Assembly: GCF_001277345.1 (NCBI RefSeq)
Contig: NZ_LIUT01000001.1
Location: 727,507 to 791,506, forward strand
DNA: 64,000 nucleotides
Direction: 5' to 3'
Source: Paenibacillus solani
Lineage (GTDB): Bacteria; Bacillota; Bacilli; Paenibacillales; Paenibacillaceae
Shown: in pieces, positions 57,168 to 64,000 of the stretch
Numbering within the stretch: position 1 is the stretch's first letter
How the letters are laid out: every line of letters begins with the position of its first letter
Position numbers and translations under genes: made by a program
The notes under the pieces: generated by a model
Databases searched by the model: none
What the model saw: only the letters and a program-made list of their open reading frames with translations
What the model was told of the DNA's origin: nothing

Positions 57168-57262
57168 TTGCAGGAATTTGTGGTTGCCATTACCCAATTT
57201 TGGGTAATCTAATCCAAGAGATTAGCCAACCATTTTCCCCAGTTACTCATGCCTTTTTTATT
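57157..57262 (+). terminator. GlcT-controlled terminator in the ptsG leader
   Basis: AGGCATGAGTA (57157-57167) pairs with TACTCATGCCT (57244-57254), then TTTTTT. The loop contains its own stems ATTACCCA/TGGGTAAT and TAATC/GATTA. Confidence 0.85.
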
Positions 57263-57326
57263 TGTCTGTTGTGTGATAATCAGCATTCAGCTTGTATCAA
57301 CGACGAGTCAGAGGGTGAGGCCATTC

Positions 57327-58235
57327 ATGTTTAAAGGGCATTTCGGCATATTGCAAAGAGTCGAGAAAGCTTTGATGGGCCGGGAAGAAGCATGCTTATC
57401 TGAGACCGAATCAGGCTTTCAGGCTGCATCAGTTCGCGACCTTAAAAATGATCTGCCGTCCAACATTCTGGCTGCACTTGGCGGCCAGCCTAACATTGCG
57501 CATCTGGATGCATGCATCACCCGCCTGCGGGTTGAGGTAAAAGACAAGGGTCACGTCGATAAGGGAAGGCTTAAACAGCTCGGCGCATCAGGGGTCCTAG
57601 AGGTGGGGAATAACATCCAGGCAATTTTCGGCACCCGCTCGGATACCATCAAATCGCAGATCCAGGACATTATGTCAGGTATCACGCCGACTTCTCCCCC
57701 TCAGGCTGCCGCACCCGAAGCTATGCCAACTGCTCAAGAAGAGCAGCAGGCTGGACAGAACGGGGAAACGCTGATCATGGAAGAGATCGTATCACCGGTC
57801 GACGGAGAGCTAATGGATATATCCCGTGTTCCTGATCCCGTGTTTGCCGAACGAATGACAGGAGACGGATTTGCGGTCCTGCCACATAACGGTAAGATTG
57901 TTTCTCCTGTAAACGGCACTGTATTCAATGTGTTCCCAAGCAAGCATGCCGTCGGTATCATGTCCGACGGTGGCAAGGAAGTGCTTGTGCACATCGGTGT
58001 CAATACGGTTAAGCTGAAGGGGCAGGGATTTGATGTTCTTGTGCAGGAAGGGGATCTGGTCACGACGGGCCAACCGATTATGCAGGTGGACTTGTCATAC
58101 GTGAAGGAGAACGCAAAATCAATAATTTCTCCTGTGATCTTCTCGAACTTGCCGGAAGGAGCTTCGGTGAAGCTGAACAAGACCGGTGAAGTAAAAAGCG
58201 GTGAACAAGGCATCATAACCATATTGAAACCTTAA
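57327..58235 (+). CDS. ptsG: PTS glucose enzyme EIIBA; PtsG derivative lacking the EIIC membrane domain
   Basis: A 302-residue protein. Residues 1-17 (MFKGHFGILQRVEKALM) match the N-terminus of PtsG before its first EIIC membrane helix. From residue 18 (GREEACLSETES) it is the linker after EIIC, then EIIB (about 42-120) with the phosphocysteine Cys63 in HLDACITRLRV, then EIIA (about 145-302) with His207 (SKHAVGI) and His222 (VLVHIGVNTV). The EIIC domain of roughly 370 residues is absent, in frame. No membrane segment remains. GTG/ATG choice: ATG 57327 follows AGGGTGAGG. GlcT, RAT and terminator upstream, ptsH and ptsI downstream are normal. It might donate phosphate to another EIIC or be a phospho-sensor for GlcT; it cannot transport glucose alone. 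Confidence 0.85.
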   Translation: MFKGHFGILQRVEKALMGREEACLSETESGFQAASVRDLKNDLPSNILAALGGQPNIAHLDACITRLRVEVKDKGHVDKGRLKQLGASGVLEVGNNIQAIFGTRSDTIKSQIQDIMSGITPTSPPQAAAPEAMPTAQEEQQAGQNGETLIMEEIVSPVDGELMDISRVPDPVFAERMTGDGFAVLPHNGKIVSPVNGTVFNVFPSKHAVGIMSDGGKEVLVHIGVNTVKLKGQGFDVLVQEGDLVTTGQPIMQVDLSYVKENAKSIISPVIFSNLPEGASVKLNKTGEVKSGEQGIITILKP

Positions 58236-58295
58236 TCTTTAGCGTTATTTCTAGGAATTAAAAAAATTATAATATACGAAAGTAGGATGATGAAC

Positions 58296-58571
58296 ATGCA
58301 ACAAACATTCAGAATTATTGACGAAGATGGAATCCACGCACGCCCGGCAACAGCATTGGTAAATACAGCTAATAAGTTTCAAGACACCAATTCTTTCGCT
58401 GAAGCCAACGGCAAAAAAGTAACACTCAAATCGATTCTGGGCGTTCTGTCTCTTGGACTGGAACAAGGCGATACTCTTACACTGATCACAGAAGGCGGCA
58501 ATGAAAGCGACGCGTTAACAGCACTGCAAGAAGTGATGGTGAACGAAGGGTTAGGCGAGATTCATGAATAA
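58296..58571 (+). CDS. ptsH: Phosphocarrier protein HPr
   Basis: A 91-residue PTS phosphocarrier. The active-site histidine is His14 in GIHARPAT; the regulatory serine is Ser46 in [11 protein letters not shown], the target of HPr kinase for CcpA signalling. ATG 58296 is preferred over ATG 58287 or 58290 because AGTAGG at 58281-58286 is 9 bases away. The last eight bases overlap ptsI. Confidence 0.95.
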   Translation: MQQTFRIIDEDGIHARPATALVNTANKFQDTNSFAEANGKKVTLKSILGVLSLGLEQGDTLTLITEGGNESDALTALQEVMVNEGLGEIHE

Positions 58572-60285
58572 TCTGAAGGGAATTGCAGCATCCGCGGGTA
58601 TCGCGATCGCTCGGGTCTTTACGCTGGTGCATCCCGATTATTCTGTAACTGAGAAAAAAGTGACGGATACCGAAGCAGAAGTGATGAAGCTGGATGGAGC
58701 CCTGGCTCAATCTCAGACTGAGCTGGAAGCAATCAAAGCGCGCACGCTTCAGGAACTTGGTGAGAAGAAGGCTGAGATTTTCGAATCTCACCTTCTCATC
58801 CTGAACGATCCTGAGTTGATCGAACCGGTCAAAGCCAAAATTATTTCCGATAAGGTAAATGCCGAGTATGCTCTTAATGAAACAGCAACTCAATTCATTC
58901 AAATGTTCGAGAACATGAAGAGTGCATACTTGCAGGAGCGGGCTGCCGATATGCGTGATGTAACCAAGCGCATTCTTAAGCATTTGCTGGGCTTGAATTA
59001 TGTTAGCCCTTCAGAGATCAGCGAAGAAGTAATCGTGGTTGCTGAGGATTTGACTCCTTCGGATACGGCACAGTTAAACCGCAACTATGTTAAGGGATTT
59101 ACAACAAATATTGGCGGGCGCACCTCGCATTCAGCCATCATGGCCCGTTCCCTTGAAATACCTGCTGTGGTTGGGACGAAAAACGTACTCTCTACAGTCC
59201 AAAACGGAGATTTGATCATCGTTGACGGATTGGAAGGGGACGTCATCATTAATCCCACGGAAGCGATTATTGAACAATATCGTGCCAAGCAGGACGCGTA
59301 CGCTAAACAGGTCGAAGAGTGGAAGAAACTACGCTCTGAGCCAACAGTATCCAAGGACGGAGTCCATGTGGAACTGGCCGCCAACATTGGTACACCGAAT
59401 GATGTAGCTGGTGTCCTGGAGAATGGTGGGGAAGCCGTTGGACTGTATCGTACCGAATTTCTGTACATGGGCAGAGACAAACTTCCTTCAGAAGAAATCC
59501 AATACGTCGCGTATAAATCGGTATTGGAGAAAATGGAAGGCAAGCCAGTAGTAGTCCGTACGCTTGATATTGGAGGAGATAAGGAGCTTCCTTATCTGGA
59601 TCTGCCGAAGGAAATGAATCCGTTTCTCGGATTCCGCGCCGTGAGACTATGTCTGGACCGCCAAGATATTTTCAGAACACAGCTGCGCGCATTGCTTCGC
59701 GCAAGTGCTCACGGCAATCTGCGCATTATGTTTCCAATGATCGCCACACTCAGTGAGTTCAGGGAAGCCAAGGGGCTCCTTGAGGAAGAGAAGGCGAAGT
59801 TAATAAGCGAAGGTATACCAGTCTCTGAAGAAATTCAACTTGGGATTATGGTGGAAATTCCGTCTACCGCTGTATTGGCAGATCAATTCGCTAAAGAGGT
59901 TGATTTCTTCAGCATTGGAACCAATGACCTGATTCAGTACACGATGGCTGCTGACCGCATGAATGAGCGGGTGGCTTATCTGTACCAACCTTACAATCCG
60001 GCTATTCTTCGTTTGGTCAAAATGGTCATTGACGCTGCTCATCGTGAAGGACGCTGGGTTGGCATGTGTGGTGAAATGGCCGGTGATTCAACAGCGATTC
60101 CAATTTTGCTCGGATTAGGACTGGATGAGTTCAGCATGAGCGCGACCTCTATTCTTCCGGCTCGCAGCCAGATCAATAAGCTGTCCCGCAGTGACATGCA
60201 GGCACTTGCAGCCAAAGCGCTGGAGATGGGATCGGCAGAGGAAGTTGTGGCTTTGGTTGAATCAATAGAGACTGCAGCCGAGTAA
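58564..60285 (+). CDS. ptsI: Phosphoenolpyruvate-protein phosphotransferase (PTS enzyme I)
   Basis: A 573-residue EI that takes phosphate from PEP and passes it to HPr. The active-site His is in [13 protein letters not shown] (about residue 188), PEP-binding is in [12 protein letters not shown] and [10 protein letters not shown], and the C-terminal part ends GMCGEMAGD with the catalytic Cys. ATG 58564 overlaps the ptsH stop by eight bases. The operon is ptsG'-ptsH-ptsI, with the terminator at 60378. Confidence 0.97.
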   Translation: MNNLKGIAASAGIAIARVFTLVHPDYSVTEKKVTDTEAEVMKLDGALAQSQTELEAIKARTLQELGEKKAEIFESHLLILNDPELIEPVKAKIISDKVNAEYALNETATQFIQMFENMKSAYLQERAADMRDVTKRILKHLLGLNYVSPSEISEEVIVVAEDLTPSDTAQLNRNYVKGFTTNIGGRTSHSAIMARSLEIPAVVGTKNVLSTVQNGDLIIVDGLEGDVIINPTEAIIEQYRAKQDAYAKQVEEWKKLRSEPTVSKDGVHVELAANIGTPNDVAGVLENGGEAVGLYRTEFLYMGRDKLPSEEIQYVAYKSVLEKMEGKPVVVRTLDIGGDKELPYLDLPKEMNPFLGFRAVRLCLDRQDIFRTQLRALLRASAHGNLRIMFPMIATLSEFREAKGLLEEEKAKLISEGIPVSEEIQLGIMVEIPSTAVLADQFAKEVDFFSIGTNDLIQYTMAADRMNERVAYLYQPYNPAILRLVKMVIDAAHREGRWVGMCGEMAGDSTAIPILLGLGLDEFSMSATSILPARSQINKLSRSDMQALAAKALEMGSAEEVVALVESIETAAE

Positions 60286-60377
60286 TCTGAACACCATTTG
60301 AACCATCTTTAGAATATGTGAAATAGCACCCATGTTGGAGATTTTATCAATCCTTTTCCATGATGGTTATAACACTA

Positions 60378-60412
60378 AAAACATCTGTCCCTATGGGGCA
60401 GATGTTTTTTTG
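60378..60412 (+). terminator. Terminator after ptsI
   Basis: AAACATCTGTCCC / GGGCAGATGTTT, then TTTTTTT. Confidence 0.9.
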
Positions 60413-60595
60413 TTAAAAGAAAGACACCCAGCATATTTGCTAGTATAATAGCCTAAATAAATAATAAATTTGCTTGTAACCCAGACCAAATAAGGGCTTT
60501 TAGCATACTATGATATATGAAAGCGTTCTAAATACATGTGCTAGAGGTCTGTCTTATGATTCAGGCGCCCATACTAGGAAGTAAATCTACTATAA
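60413..60595. other. ptsI-pullulanase intergenic region
   Basis: AT-rich. It contains TAGTATAAT and TACTATGAT as possible -10 boxes without a convincing -35, and the cre-like site at 60518. No ORF with an SD was found. Confidence 0.5.
60518..60531 (+). promoter_or_regulatory. Candidate CcpA-binding cre site
   Basis: TGAAAGCGTTCTAA fits the cre consensus TGWAARCGYTWNCW at 12 of 14 positions and lies 65-78 bases before the pullulanase start, as expected for catabolite repression. Confidence 0.5.
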
Positions 60596-62971
60596 GTGAC
60601 GGTGATGATGAGTATGGACATGATCAAGAGCTGCACAAGCATCAGGCTGGGAGCAATCTACCGAAAAGAAGGAACGACCTTTCAGGTATGGGCTCCAGAA
60701 GCGTTGAGTTTGAAACTGGCTTTGTATGAATGTGCAGGAGAGTATAATGAGCAGGGATTTGTGACCGATCATGAGGGGGGTACCCTGTATTCAATGGATC
60801 GGAATGATGAGGGAGTATGGTCGGTTGTAGTTAACGGAGACCTCCACGGCACCTATTATATGTACAGAATCGAGTCAACGAACGGAGTTGTTAGTTACGC
60901 CGTAGACCCCTATGCAACAGCTGTGTCCGCCAATGGCTGCCGCGGGGCGGTCGTTGATTTGGCAAAGAGCAATCCCCCGGGCTGGGAGCAAGATATGAGA
61001 CCCAAGCTCCTGAAGCCCACGGATTCAGTGCTTTATGAGCTCCACGTGCGCGATTTTTCAATTCATAGCGATTCGGGAATGAAATATAGAGGGAAATACA
61101 AGGCGTTTACAGAGAGTGGCTTGCGGGATTCCGAAGGGAATGCCATCGGGCTGGATCATCTTGTAGAATTGGGCGTAACCCATGTGCATTTGCTGCCGAT
61201 TTTTGATTTTCGAACGGTTAATGAACTGGATGGATATGAAACCGGCTCCCTGAACCGTGAATATAACTGGGGGTACGATCCGCAAAATTATAATGTACCT
61301 GAAGGTTCATATTCTACAGATCCTATGGATCCTATCGTGCGTATCCGTGAACTCAAGGAGATGATTCTGGCCCTTCATGCACGAGGAATCCGTGTCGTGA
61401 TGGATGTGGTATACAATCACACGTACACGGTTGACGACGGTCCGTTTGAACGATTGGCGCCGGGATATTTTTATCGTAAGGATGTTAACGGAAATTTGTC
61501 GAACGGCTCGGGCGTAGGTAACGAGCTGGCTACGGAGAAGCCGATGGTGCGTAAGTACATCAAGGATTCTCTAAGATACTGGGCTGAGGAATATCATATC
61601 GACGGGTTTCGGTTTGATCTGATGGCTCTAATCGATAGAACAACGATGAAAGAAATCGTAAGCGAGCTGCGGAGAGAAGTGGATAGCTCTTTGCTGTTTT
61701 ACGGGGAACCTTGGACGGGAGGCATGAGCCCACTGGTCGACCAGACCGTCAAAGAAAGCCAGAAAGGTCAAGGCTTTGCTGTATTTAATGATCATTTTCG
61801 CCATGCGATCAAGGGGGATAATGATGGACGCGGAAGAGGCTTTGCTACTGGGGAGCCATGGTACGAAGCCGCCATTGTTGAAGGGATCATGGGATCGATT
61901 CATGATTTTGCACTTGATGCAAGCGAGACGGTGAATTATGTCACGGTGCACGATAATTTGAATCTGTGGGACAAAATATTAGTGGCCTGCGGTATGGATG
62001 GTCAGGCTGGGTTGCTCAGCCTGTTGGATGGGAAGCTGGTGAGTGGCAGCGATGTATGGCAGGCTGTTGCGGCCTCCAAACCATATGCCGGTATTCCTGA
62101 AAGTAAAGTGATGTCAGCTGAACCCATACGGCGCAGCTTGTTAGCTAACGGCATTGTGCTGCTCGCCCAGGGAATTCCGCTGCTGCATGCCGGGGATGAG
62201 CTGCTTCGCACGAAATATGGCGATCATAACAGCTACCGCAGCGGAGATGCCATCAATGCTATTCGCTGGTCGAATAAGCAGCGCTTCCGCTCTATATTCG
62301 ACTATTACAAAGGTCTTATTGCTCTTCGTAAAGCTCATCCGGCTTTTCGGATGACAAACAGAGAAGAGATCGAAGCTAATATGGAAGTACTACGCAGCAG
62401 CGATCGGATGGTTGCCTATCGTTTAACGAATGATGCAACACAAGACGATTGGGGCCATATCGTGGTTATCTTTAATGGGAATGAACATGAAATGGTACTT
62501 GATTTGCCGCCTACACCATACCGCTATAACATTGTAGTGGATGATTGCCGAGCGGGTACGGAAACGATTAGGGTACTGGATCAAGGGGCTGTAACGGTTC
62601 CAGGTCTGTCGATTATGGTGCTGCGGGAGGATCCTACTCATATGAAGGAGGAGCTTACTAAGATTGTGATCGATTATGAGAGACAAGATCAAGCTTATGA
62701 TGGATGGAACGTATGGGTGTGGGGAACGGGGGTACAGGATGGCAGCGTACCGTTCTCCCTGACTGACAGCGGCACAGGCCGAGCAGTCTTCTACGCTGCT
62801 TCTGGAACGAAGCGGGTTGGCTGCATTGTCAGGCTGAATGATTGGGAAGATCGGGAAGGCGAGCATGATTGGTATATCGATATTTCTCCAGATGAAAGAG
62901 AAGTTCGATGTTCCTTGAAAAGCGTCTCTGACCATGAGTTCCCTAAAGAGCAGCGGGATGTAGCAAGTTGA
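60596..62971 (+). CDS. pulA: Pullulanase type I (alpha-1,6-glucan debranching enzyme)
   Basis: A 791-residue GH13 debranching enzyme, without a signal peptide, so probably intracellular. An N-terminal CBM48-like domain (about 15-110) precedes the catalytic domain with the pullulanase signature YNWGYDPQNYNVPEGSY (about 222-238), MDVVYNHT, the nucleophile Asp in DGFRFDLMAL (about 340) and the acid Glu in YGEPWTGG (about 370). After a beta-sandwich, residues about 685-780 (IVIDYERQDQAYDGWNVWVWG) look like a CBM41/PUD domain at the unusual C-terminal position. Start uncertain: GTG 60596, or ATG 60605-60620. Confidence 0.9.
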   Translation: MTVMMSMDMIKSCTSIRLGAIYRKEGTTFQVWAPEALSLKLALYECAGEYNEQGFVTDHEGGTLYSMDRNDEGVWSVVVNGDLHGTYYMYRIESTNGVVSYAVDPYATAVSANGCRGAVVDLAKSNPPGWEQDMRPKLLKPTDSVLYELHVRDFSIHSDSGMKYRGKYKAFTESGLRDSEGNAIGLDHLVELGVTHVHLLPIFDFRTVNELDGYETGSLNREYNWGYDPQNYNVPEGSYSTDPMDPIVRIRELKEMILALHARGIRVVMDVVYNHTYTVDDGPFERLAPGYFYRKDVNGNLSNGSGVGNELATEKPMVRKYIKDSLRYWAEEYHIDGFRFDLMALIDRTTMKEIVSELRREVDSSLLFYGEPWTGGMSPLVDQTVKESQKGQGFAVFNDHFRHAIKGDNDGRGRGFATGEPWYEAAIVEGIMGSIHDFALDASETVNYVTVHDNLNLWDKILVACGMDGQAGLLSLLDGKLVSGSDVWQAVAASKPYAGIPESKVMSAEPIRRSLLANGIVLLAQGIPLLHAGDELLRTKYGDHNSYRSGDAINAIRWSNKQRFRSIFDYYKGLIALRKAHPAFRMTNREEIEANMEVLRSSDRMVAYRLTNDATQDDWGHIVVIFNGNEHEMVLDLPPTPYRYNIVVDDCRAGTETIRVLDQGAVTVPGLSIMVLREDPTHMKEELTKIVIDYERQDQAYDGWNVWVWGTGVQDGSVPFSLTDSGTGRAVFYAASGTKRVGCIVRLNDWEDREGEHDWYIDISPDEREVRCSLKSVSDHEFPKEQRDVAS

Positions 62972-62989
62972 ATAGGATGTAAAAAAATG

Positions 62990-63023
62990 AGGAGCCTTCC
63001 TTTCAATGCTGAAAGGGGGCTCC
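62990..63023 (+). terminator. Terminator after pullulanase
   Basis: GGAGCC-TTCCTTTC pairs with GAAAGGG-GGCTCC around AATGCT; the T-run is poor (AATTTATT). Confidence 0.6.
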
Positions 63024-63161
63024 AATTTATTATATTCAAAGGGGTTACTATGTATTACCCTCAGCCCTTATTTATAAAACATCTGGCCCCAAAGATTAAT
63101 TAGCAGGTAAATAGGGTAATAATGAGATAGACTTTGTTTGCGATAAAGGAGGATGTCACTC

Positions 63162-63791
63162 ATGTCAAAAGGAAACACAGTTCAACTCCAAGCAAATGTA
63201 CGCGATGAATTTACCCGCGGTTCTCGCCGCGAACTCCGCGAAAATGGCGGGATTCCAGGTGTTGTGTATGGCGGGGGTGAGGAAAGCATCCCAGTCGCTG
63301 TAGATTTTAAGGATACCGCCAAGCTGTTTCATACGGGGCGTTCGGAGGTTTTCCAGCTAGACATTCCCGGCTCAGGTAAAGTGCCGGTGTTGATCAAGGA
63401 TATTCAGAAAAGACGTGGACATGTGTCCCATATAGACTTCTTGCGCATCTCCATGAGCAAGCCGGTTCGTGTCACTATTCCTATCGATTATCAGGGAACC
63501 GCTGCTGGTACCAAATCCGGAGGCATCCTGCAAACCCAAGTGACTGAGATCGAGGTAGAGGGCTTGCCGGGCGACCTTCCTTCCGTTCTGGAAGCGGATG
63601 TATCCGCTCTGGAGATTGGCGACAAGCTTACGGTTGCAGATATTAAAGTACCAGAGGGAATTACGCTGCATGCTTCAGAAGAAGAGATTCTAGCAACTAT
63701 TATGGTGCCTCGTGCAGTCGAGGCGGCAGAGGCAGAGGATGGATCCGAAGCCGGAGAAGACAAGACGGAAGAGACAGCGGAAGAATCCTGA
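63162..63791 (+). CDS. ctc: 50S ribosomal protein L25/general stress protein Ctc
   Basis: A 209-residue L25 of the TL5/Ctc type that binds 5S rRNA. The N-terminal L25 domain (about 1-95, RELRENGGIPGVVYGGGE) and the C-terminal TL5 beta domain (about 98-185) are both present, with an acidic tail rich in Glu and Ala. In B. subtilis ctc is a stress gene. ATG 63162 has AAAGGAGG 9 bases upstream; ATG 63153 touches the SD. The terminator that follows is the target of the second group II intron. Confidence 0.93.
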   Translation: MSKGNTVQLQANVRDEFTRGSRRELRENGGIPGVVYGGGEESIPVAVDFKDTAKLFHTGRSEVFQLDIPGSGKVPVLIKDIQKRRGHVSHIDFLRISMSKPVRVTIPIDYQGTAAGTKSGGILQTQVTEIEVEGLPGDLPSVLEADVSALEIGDKLTVADIKVPEGITLHASEEEILATIMVPRAVEAAEAEDGSEAGEDKTEETAEES

Positions 63792-63803
63792 TCCTCCTGT
63801 TGA

Positions 63804-63850
63804 AAAGGCGTTTGCTGTACTGGTTAATTCAGTACAGCAAACGCCTTTTC
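63804..63850 (+). terminator. Terminator after ctc, group II intron target
   Basis: AAAGGCGTTTGCTGTACTG pairs perfectly with CAGTACAGCAAACGCCTTT (19 bp) around GTTAATT, then TTTTC. The intron begins at GTGCG, 63854. Confidence 0.93.
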
Positions 63851-63853
63851 TAG

Positions 63854-64000
63854 GTGCGCCCGGCATGGGCGATAACTTGGCGGTGAAAGTCCGCTACAGG
63901 CTTGGCAGTAGGAACTGTTAGCTAAAGGCAAGGGTGTCGGTCGTGAGGCCGAATCTGAAGGAAGCCGGAGGCAAACCCTCGGTCTGACGAACAGAAATCA
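63854..64000 (+). mobile_element. Group II intron (class C-like), copy 2, cut by window end
   Basis: The first 147 bases, starting GTGCGCCCGG, match 24297-24443 at 145 positions; the two differences are C to T. It sits three bases after the T-run of the ctc terminator, the same kind of site as copy 1. The rest, including any maturase gene, is outside the window. Confidence 0.9.

Noticed and set aside
63094..63119. GATTAA-N14-GGGTAA before ctc as a SigB promoter
   Set aside because: Each box has one mismatch and it is not known whether this organism has SigB; too weak to annotate.

Overview
The window looks like a chromosomal segment of a Paenibacillus-type Bacillota (inferred from gene order and protein character; no taxonomic search was possible). 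Gene order follows the Bacillus/Paenibacillus chromosome: recJ-apt, relA-dtd, hisS-aspS-tcdA, rarA, cymR-iscS, a PRC-barrel gene, an AI-2E-family gene, alaS, ireB-ruvX-DUF1292, mltG and the U32 pair trhP1-trhP2. Most genes have strong AGGAGG-type ribosome binding sites and end in intrinsic terminators. No rRNA, tRNA or CRISPR array was seen.

Layout. 1-7.0 kb: end of recJ, apt, a convergent uracil permease gene, relA, dtd, a 55-codon small ORF, a DJ-1/PfpI gene and a glycine-rich hypothetical gene. 7.0-13.9 kb: T-box-controlled hisS-aspS, tcdA, a structured non-coding stretch and helD. 13.9-15.2 kb: AT-rich island with three small membrane-protein genes. 15.4-24.2 kb: rarA, a PCYCGC lipoprotein gene, anaerobic ribonucleotide reductase nrdD-nrdG behind two NrdR boxes, mnmA facing the other way, cymR-iscS, a PRC-barrel gene and a zinc-ribbon gene. 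24.3-26.2 kb: a group II (class C-like) intron whose maturase gene carries a frameshift. 26.3-35.5 kb: AI-2E family gene, T-box-controlled alaS, ireB-ruvX, two DUF1292 genes, mltG, trhP1-trhP2. 35.6-42.4 kb: chemoreceptor, class B PBP, YtvI-like protein, NodB deacetylase. 42.5-47.6 kb: ilvD, KGG-repeat protein, HAD phosphatase, sirtuin, aldo/keto reductase. 47.7-53.8 kb: AraC regulator divergent from the Leloir operon galK-galE-galT, then an iron alcohol dehydrogenase. 54-56 kb: NfeD-flotillin pair with a SigW-like promoter. 56.2-60.3 kb: glcT, a ptsG-derived gene, ptsH, ptsI. 60.6-63.8 kb: pullulanase and ctc/L25. The window ends inside a second copy of the same group II intron.

How the parts work together. 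Three RNA switches are readable: two T-boxes, with likely specifiers GAC (Asp) for hisS-aspS and GCU (Ala) for alaS in identical GAAU contexts, and a GlcT antiterminator/terminator pair before ptsG. The gal operon, PTS and pullulanase form a sugar-use district; pullulanase has a cre-like site.

Most noteworthy: the gene in the ptsG position keeps the glcT gene, RAT, terminator and ptsHI neighbours, but its product lacks the whole membrane EIIC domain. Its first 17 residues match a PtsG start and are joined in frame to the EIIC-EIIB linker. Two group II intron copies, 39.6 kb apart and 145/147 identical over the shared part, each sit just downstream of an intrinsic terminator hairpin.
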